Below, in pieces: positions 59,491 to 64,000 of a stretch of 64,000 bases of DNA (its first letter is position 1; every line of letters starts with the position of its first letter). The stretch comes from Roseburia sp. AF12-17LB (lineage in GTDB: Bacteria > Bacillota > Clostridia > Lachnospirales > Lachnospiraceae). The notes beneath the pieces are model-generated. The model was not told the origin of the DNA and ran no database searches. It saw only the letters and a list, made by a program, of their open reading frames with translations. Both the position numbers and the translations under genes were made by a program. Where the stretch lies: assembly GCF_003479605.1 (NCBI RefSeq), contig NZ_QUHR01000009.1, positions 1 to 64,000 of the forward strand, in the 5' to 3' direction.

Positions 59491-59940
59491 ATGAATGATT
59501 CAAAAGATAATACAAAGACCAGAATCGAATCAAAGCTTGAAGTGAATACTTATCTGCAAAAGCTTAAATATGCATTAGACCATGATGCACAGATTACATT
59601 TCAGGCGAGACGGCTAGTGGATAAAAAGAGAGATGAAAAATATACCAATCAGTATACAGTAGATACATTATTTCCGGATGAAAATCCGGTGGATGCATTG
59701 AAACGGGAATTAAAAACGCTGACTGTAGAAGAGTATATGAAAACGGTTCAGGATCTTAGATTTCCCAAAAGAAGTGAAATGCGGGAATTTGGAAAAGTTT
59801 ATAATGGTATGCAGGATGTATATATTAAAATAAGAGTGGAACTATTAGGATTAGATGGAAATACCACAACGTTTGTGATGTCATTTCATTTTGCAGAGAA
59901 ACCGTTTACTACAGATATGTTTCCGTATAAAGAAAACTAG
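59491..59940 (+). CDS. Putative toxin of a Panacea-type toxin-antitoxin pair
   Basis: I do not recognise a named domain in this 149-residue soluble protein. It contains HDAQITFQARRLVDKKRDEKY, a central charged region and the C-terminal IKIRVELLGLDGNTTTFVMSFHF, suggesting a small alpha/beta domain. It is the first gene of a two-gene operon, 11 bases before an antitoxin with HTH and Panacea domains, under a palindrome-controlled promoter. Position, size and partner make it the likely toxin. The catalytic mechanism cannot be inferred. AGGAGGAG precedes the start. Confidence 0.65.
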   Translation: MNDSKDNTKTRIESKLEVNTYLQKLKYALDHDAQITFQARRLVDKKRDEKYTNQYTVDTLFPDENPVDALKRELKTLTVEEYMKTVQDLRFPKRSEMREFGKVYNGMQDVYIKIRVELLGLDGNTTTFVMSFHFAEKPFTTDMFPYKEN

Positions 59941-59951
59941 GAGGTGTTTTC

Positions 59952-60983
59952 ATGGATATAAAGATTGTAAAAAGTGAAAAACGGTTATGTCCGTGTTGTA
60001 TGGAAGAACATGAAGTGAAAACAGTTCTGGTAGAGGAGACGGCTACATTTAAAAACAGTAAGGTTGGTTATGAAGCATCCTATCTGCTTTGCGAGAATGC
60101 AGAGGAACTGTATATGGAAGAATCACAGATACAGGAAAATGATATTCGATTAAAAAATGCATACCGAAGAAAACAGGGACTTTTGACATCGGAAGAGATA
60201 GTGGCAATCCGCCTGAAATATGGAATCACCCAGAGTGATTTATGTGTTTTACTGGGATGGGGAGCTAAGACAATCACCCGTTATGAAAGTCATCAGGTGC
60301 AGGATCGGGCACACGATACGATTTTAAGAAAAATCGGACAGGATCCGGAATGGTTTCTGGTATTGTTGGCGGATGCAAAGGAACATTTTCCTGAGACTGC
60401 TTATAAGAAATATTTTGAAGCAGCAACACAGTTATATGAGAAGAACAAGGACATTTATTTGAAAAAAGCCATTGAGGCAGATTATGCCGGATATGCTGGA
60501 AATAAGATGCTTCATGGAAATGTAGAATTATCATTGGATAAAGTGGTGGATGTTATCCGCTATTTTGCAGCATCTTCAAAAATCAGAAATCTTTACAAAG
60601 TAAAACTTATGAAGCTTTTATGGTATGCAGATGCTCTTTCTTATAAAAGAAGAGACTTTGCAATGACAGGACTGGTGTATCAGGCTCTTCCGATGGGAGC
60701 GGTGCCGGTGGGACATAATGCTATTATTGATTTGAAAGATGTGCCATGTGAAGAAGTAGACATGGGAGAAGGAAACGGATATTATTTTTCCTTATCAGAG
60801 CCAACGACATATAAGACGCTTACAGAAGATGATGTGAAGATTCTTGATGCGGTAATAGAAAAGTTAGGAAGTATGTCGAAGACAGAAATTGTTGCATTTA
60901 TGTATAAAGAAGAAGCATATGAGAAGACTACATTTAAAGATATAATATCTTTTGAATATGCAAAGCATCTGCAAATAGAATAA
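59952..60983 (+). CDS. Antitoxin with zinc-finger, HTH and Panacea (DUF4065) domains
   Basis: This 343-residue protein combines an MqsA-like N-terminal cysteine cluster (C13, C15, C16 and C47), an MqsA-type helix-turn-helix (about 80-125, with ITQSDLCVLLGWGAKTITRYE) and a C-terminal Panacea/SocA-like domain (about 205-340, with KVKLMKLLWYADALSYKRRDFAMTG split around residue 220). Panacea domains neutralise diverse toxins, and the HTH should repress the operon through the palindrome at 59461-59472. Its N-terminal layout suggests zinc binding. It follows the putative toxin by 11 bases, with a GGAGGTG ribosome site in between. Confidence 0.85.
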   Translation: MDIKIVKSEKRLCPCCMEEHEVKTVLVEETATFKNSKVGYEASYLLCENAEELYMEESQIQENDIRLKNAYRRKQGLLTSEEIVAIRLKYGITQSDLCVLLGWGAKTITRYESHQVQDRAHDTILRKIGQDPEWFLVLLADAKEHFPETAYKKYFEAATQLYEKNKDIYLKKAIEADYAGYAGNKMLHGNVELSLDKVVDVIRYFAASSKIRNLYKVKLMKLLWYADALSYKRRDFAMTGLVYQALPMGAVPVGHNAIIDLKDVPCEEVDMGEGNGYYFSLSEPTTYKTLTEDDVKILDAVIEKLGSMSKTEIVAFMYKEEAYEKTTFKDIISFEYAKHLQIE

Positions 60984-61026
60984 AGAGTAATTAGAATAGA
61001 ATAATTAAAAGAGTGAAAAGATGAAA

Positions 61027-61091
61027 TGAGCACATCCGATAAAATTTGCGGAGTATTCCATAGATTTTATTGGGTGTGCTTCTTTTTTTTA
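61027..61091 (+). terminator. Intrinsic terminator of the toxin-antitoxin operon
   Basis: AGCACATCCGATAAAAT (61027-61043) pairs with ATTTTATTGGGTGTGCT (about 61064-61080), with two G-T pairs, followed by CTTTTTTTT. Repeat B4 starts in the tail. Confidence 0.85.
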
Positions 61092-61131
61092 CGATAACTC
61101 GAGAAAATCGCCAAGTGTATTTCTCGTAGTA
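61089..61131 (+). repeat. Family B repeat, copy 4 (core only)
   Basis: TTACGATAACTCGAGAAAAT...ATTTCTCGTAGT matches the core of copy 1. The hairpin arms read CGAGAAA and TTTCTCG, better paired than in copy 1. Like copy 1 it directly follows a terminator T-run. Confidence 0.72.
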
Positions 61132-61173
61132 TGTTTGTTCCCCGAAAAGAACAAACGAAAACTGATTCACCCA

Positions 61174-61202
61174 TTGACATAGTAGGCGAATGGGTATATG
61201 AT
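61174..61202 (+). promoter_or_regulatory. Promoter of the SUF operon with possible Rrf2 operator
   Basis: TTGACA (61174-61179) and TATGAT (61197-61202) are spaced by 17 bases. CCCATT (61170-61175) and AATGGG (about 61189-61194) form an inverted repeat over the -35 and spacer, a plausible site for the Rrf2 protein encoded next. Confidence 0.65.
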
Positions 61203-61234
61203 GCGAATGAACCAGAAAAGGAGGAATGCAGAGC

Positions 61235-61675
61235 ATGATTTCAACTAAAGGAAGGTATGCATTAAAGGTCATGGTCGAGCTGGCGGAGCATGATGCGGAA
61301 GAATATATTCCGTTAAAAGGAATTGCCGAGAAACTGAATATTTCCCAGAAATATTTAGAGAGTATTTCGGCCATTCTTTCCAAGGGACATATGATAGAAG
61401 GTGTCAGCGGCAAGAAGGGCGGTTATCGTCTGAAGCGGAAACCGGAAGAATACAGGGTTGGTGATATCCTGCGGCTGACAGAAGGAACGCTTGCACCGGT
61501 ATCCTGCTTGAGAGAAGACCAGGAGCCATGTGAGAAATCAGATTCCTGCTGTACACTTCCAATCTGGAAGGGACTGGCAGATTTGATAGATAAATATTTT
61601 GATGAAATGACGCTGGCGGATGTTCTGCAGTCGAAGCAGGAAGCGGAGAAGAAAGCAGCGAAGAAGAAACAATAG
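61235..61675 (+). CDS. Rrf2 family transcriptional regulator of SUF
   Basis: This 146-residue regulator has a winged helix (MISTKGRYALKVMVELAEHD to YLESISAIL) and a cysteine cluster, CLREDQEPC then SDSCC, like the iron-sulfur ligand region of IscR and related Rrf2 proteins. It probably senses iron-sulfur supply and represses the suf genes that follow 17 bases later. AAAGGAGG at 61217-61224 is too close to an ATG at 61226, so 61235 is preferred. The C-terminus is Lys-rich. Confidence 0.93.
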   Translation: MISTKGRYALKVMVELAEHDAEEYIPLKGIAEKLNISQKYLESISAILSKGHMIEGVSGKKGGYRLKRKPEEYRVGDILRLTEGTLAPVSCLREDQEPCEKSDSCCTLPIWKGLADLIDKYFDEMTLADVLQSKQEAEKKAAKKKQ

Positions 61676-61692
61676 ATGCAGGAGGAAGAAAA

Positions 61693-62436
61693 ATGAGCAA
61701 AGAATTACTTTTAGAGGTTAAAAATCTGAACGTCAGTGTAGAAGAAAAACATATTTTACATGACGTAAATCTTGAAATAGGAAGACATGAGACACACGTA
61801 CTGATGGGACCAAACGGAACCGGTAAATCTACACTGGGTTATACACTGGTTGGTAATCCACGTTATCAGGTAGAGAGCGGAGAGATCTTTTTCCAGGGAA
61901 AAAATATTACCGGAGAGCCGGTGAATGAACGCGCAAAGAGCGGCATGTTCTTATCTTTCCAGAACCCACTGGAAGTACCAGGCGTTACCTTAAGTTCCTT
62001 TATCCGTAGTGCATTGGAACAGAAGACTGGAAAGAGAGTCCGTTTCTATGATTTTAAGAAAGAACTGGCAGAGAAAATGAAACTTTTACAGATGGATCCG
62101 TCTTATGCAGAACGTGATTTGAATGTAGGATTTTCCGGCGGCGAAAAAAAGAAAGCTGAAATTTTACAGATGTTGATGTTAAAGCCGGAGCTTGCGATTC
62201 TGGATGAAACCGATTCCGGACTGGATGTAGATGCAGTAAGAACCGTATCAAAGGGAATCGAAGAATACCAGAAGAGCAGTAAGGGAAGCCTTTTGATTAT
62301 TACACACAGCACCAAGATTTTAGAGGCATTACACGTAGATTTCACACACATCATGGTGGAAGGACACATTGTTAAGACCGCAGATGCATCCCTGATTAAT
62401 GAAGTAAACGAGAATGGTTTTGCAAAATACGAGTAA
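61693..62436 (+). CDS. sufC: Fe-S cluster assembly ATPase SufC
   Basis: This 247-residue ABC-type ATPase powers the SufBCD scaffold. Walker A is GPNGTGKST, the signature is FSGGEKKKAE, typical of SufC, and Walker B reads LAILDETDSGLD. There is no transmembrane partner; it binds SufB and SufD in the cytoplasm. AGGAGGAAG precedes the start. It is 12 bases from sufB. Confidence 0.97.
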   Translation: MSKELLLEVKNLNVSVEEKHILHDVNLEIGRHETHVLMGPNGTGKSTLGYTLVGNPRYQVESGEIFFQGKNITGEPVNERAKSGMFLSFQNPLEVPGVTLSSFIRSALEQKTGKRVRFYDFKKELAEKMKLLQMDPSYAERDLNVGFSGGEKKKAEILQMLMLKPELAILDETDSGLDVDAVRTVSKGIEEYQKSSKGSLLIITHSTKILEALHVDFTHIMVEGHIVKTADASLINEVNENGFAKYE

Positions 62437-62448
62437 GGAGTGTAAGGA

Positions 62449-63855
62449 ATGGAAGAGAAAAGCTATGTAGAAGATATCGACAGAAGCATATATGATATCC
62501 GGGACGATGAGAAGGATGCTTATAAGCTGAAAGAAGGTCTTACTCCTGAAATCGTAGAGCAGATATCAAAAGAGAAAAATGACCCCGTCTGGATGCAGAA
62601 TTTCCGTTTACAGTCTTTACAGATTTACAATGAAATGGAAGTGCCAGACTGGGGACCATCGATTGAAGGACTGGATATGGACCATATCGTAACCTATGTC
62701 CGCCCAAACACAAGGATGAAGGGAAAATGGTCTGAGGTGCCAAAGGACATTAAAGATACCTTTGAACGTCTTGGAATCCCACAGGCAGAAAGAAAGTCAC
62801 TGGCAGGTGTTGGCGCACAGTATGATTCCGAACTGGTTTATCATAATGTAAGAGAAGAAGTTGCCGCACAGGGCGTTATTTATACGGATTTGGAAAGTGC
62901 AATGCATGGTGAACATGCAGATATGATACAGAAGCACTTTATGAAGCTGGTAAAACCAAATGACCACAAATTTGCAGCATTGCACGGTGCAGTCTGGTCC
63001 GGTGGTTCTTTCGTTTATGTGCCAAAGGGTGTGGACGTAGAGATTCCGCTGCAGTCCTATTTCAGACTGAATGCAAAAGGTGCCGGACAGTTTGAACACA
63101 CATTGATTATCGTAGATGAGGGAGCATCTCTTCATTTCATCGAAGGATGTTCTGCACCAAAATATAATGTGGCCAATCTGCATGCAGGATGCGTGGAATT
63201 GTATGTTGGCAAGAATGCAAAACTTCGTTATTCCACCATCGAGAACTGGTCAAAGAATATGTATAACTTAAATACCAAGCGGGCACTGGTAGAAGAGGGC
63301 GGAACCATTGAATGGGTATCCGGTTCCTTCGGTTCCCATGTATCTTATCTGTATCCGATGAGCGTCTTAAAAGGAAAGGGCGCCCGCATGGAATTTACCG
63401 GTGTAACTTTTGCAGGAAAAGGACAGAACCTTGATACCGGAGCCAAAGTGGTACACTGCGCACCGGACACCAGCTCCTATATGAATACCCGTTCCATTTC
63501 CAAGGATGGTGGTATCAGTACTTTCCGTAGTTCCGTTGTGGTAACGAAGGAAGCGAAAGGCACGAAGTCAGCAGTATCCTGTCAGTCTCTGATGTTAGAT
63601 TCTGAGTCCCGTTCCGATACCATTCCGGCAATGGACATCCGTACCAAGGATGCTAATGTGGGACATGAAGCCCAGATTGGAAACATCAGTGATGAAGCAA
63701 TTTTTTATCTGATGTCAAGGGGCATGAGCGAAGAGGACGCAAGAGCCTGCATCGTCAGCGGATTTGCGGATAATGTTTCCAAGGAACTGCCTTTAGAGTA
63801 CGCATTGGAAATGAACAATTTGATTCGCCTTGAGATGAAGGGCAGCATAGGATAG
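62449..63855 (+). CDS. sufB: Fe-S cluster scaffold protein SufB
   Basis: This 468-residue protein is the main scaffold on which SufBCD builds iron-sulfur clusters. The N-terminal KEGLTPEIVEQISKEKNDPVW, the central PKGVDVEIPLQSYFR and the C-terminal SRSDTIPAMDI, GHEAQIGNISDEAIFYLMSRG and cysteine in ARACIVSGFAD are diagnostic. Length is standard. It lies between sufC and sufD. Confidence 0.97.
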   Translation: MEEKSYVEDIDRSIYDIRDDEKDAYKLKEGLTPEIVEQISKEKNDPVWMQNFRLQSLQIYNEMEVPDWGPSIEGLDMDHIVTYVRPNTRMKGKWSEVPKDIKDTFERLGIPQAERKSLAGVGAQYDSELVYHNVREEVAAQGVIYTDLESAMHGEHADMIQKHFMKLVKPNDHKFAALHGAVWSGGSFVYVPKGVDVEIPLQSYFRLNAKGAGQFEHTLIIVDEGASLHFIEGCSAPKYNVANLHAGCVELYVGKNAKLRYSTIENWSKNMYNLNTKRALVEEGGTIEWVSGSFGSHVSYLYPMSVLKGKGARMEFTGVTFAGKGQNLDTGAKVVHCAPDTSSYMNTRSISKDGGISTFRSSVVVTKEAKGTKSAVSCQSLMLDSESRSDTIPAMDIRTKDANVGHEAQIGNISDEAIFYLMSRGMSEEDARACIVSGFADNVSKELPLEYALEMNNLIRLEMKGSIG

Positions 63856-63876
63856 CAGAAGGGATGTGGAAAGAGC

Positions 63877-64000
63877 ATGGAACAAAATGTAAGTATGAAA
63901 ATCAATGAATTGCCTTCTCCTACCTGGAACTGGCTGAAGGTAAATGAAACTCCGATAAAATGGAGCAATAAGATAGAACCTTGTGAGATTGCAACAGAGG
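63877..64000 (+). CDS. sufD: Fe-S cluster assembly protein SufD, N-terminal part
   Basis: The gene is cut by the window edge after about 41 codons. The visible N-terminus MEQNVSMKINELPSPTWNWL continues with KVNETPIKW and is typical of SufD, the SufB-like partner. It starts 21 bases after sufB, in the expected operon position. No stop codon occurs before the edge. Confidence 0.85.
   Translation, partial: MEQNVSMKINELPSPTWNWLKVNETPIKWSNKIEPCEIATE

Overview
The window looks like chromosomal core sequence from a spore-forming gut Firmicute of the Lachnospiraceae / Clostridium cluster XIVa type. This rests on the moderately AT-rich base use, strong AGGAGG ribosome sites, dipicolinate synthase genes (dpaA-dpaB), a Csp-type subtilisin, a SpoVB-like flippase, lineage-typical small families (DUF5721, tandem-OB SSB) and a SUF locus in the order Rrf2-sufC-sufB-sufD. 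No rRNA, prophage, insertion sequence or CRISPR array was seen. Genus is not assigned.

Layout. 0-9.3 kb: lgt, a small membrane protein, a divergent ClpX paralog beside a Csp-like protease, lactate dehydrogenase, a signal peptidase II-like protein, a cold-shock protein, a transglutaminase-like lipoprotein and DegV. 9.4-16.3 kb: dpaAB, asnB, a SigV/RsiV-like ECF sigma/anti-sigma pair and bipA. 16.6-22.3 kb: an SSB, a CobO-like ATPase, a lysine riboswitch controlling dapA-dapB, asnA, a hydrolase and a hypoxanthine-DNA glycosylase. 22.3-28 kb: a PRD regulator with a beta-glucoside PTS, an MBL-fold hydrolase and a 6-phospho-beta-glucosidase. 28-36 kb: luxS-mtnN, a lytic transglycosylase, azlCD, a two-component system, lysA and tRNA-Leu. 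36-44.5 kb: a MATE pump, an XRE-led operon of unknown function, an ABC/FtsX exporter and a SpoVB-like flippase. 44.5-54.2 kb: cysteine desulfurase with mnmA, then a second beta-glucoside system (licT-bglP-bglA-ptsI-HAD) with two RAT/terminator switches. 54.4-64 kb: a PHP phosphatase, the glycolytic cluster gap-pgk-tpiA, a Panacea-type toxin-antitoxin pair and the SUF iron-sulfur operon, which runs off the right edge.

How the genes connect. Lysine and peptidoglycan supply (dapA, dapB, lysA) sits under one visible riboswitch, and dapA also feeds dipicolinate synthesis by DpaAB. Two aryl-beta-glucoside routes take up and cleave phospho-sugars whose glucose-6-phosphate enters the gap-pgk-tpiA and lactate dehydrogenase steps. 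lgt and the lspA-like gene serve lipoproteins such as the transglutaminase-like one. Cysteine desulfurase, MnmA and SUF share sulfur chemistry.

The most unusual content is between genes. Three families of structured repeats occur: (A) three copies of a multi-hairpin element of up to about 127 bp; (B) four copies of a short hairpin element, two of them directly after terminator T-runs; (C) two copies, in opposite orientation about 16.5 kb apart, of a roughly 500 bp imperfect palindrome whose tip folds into a two-hairpin junction and differs between copies by compensatory base changes. These are the best candidates for something undescribed, together with the toxin-antitoxin pair under its palindromic operator and the divergent ClpX.
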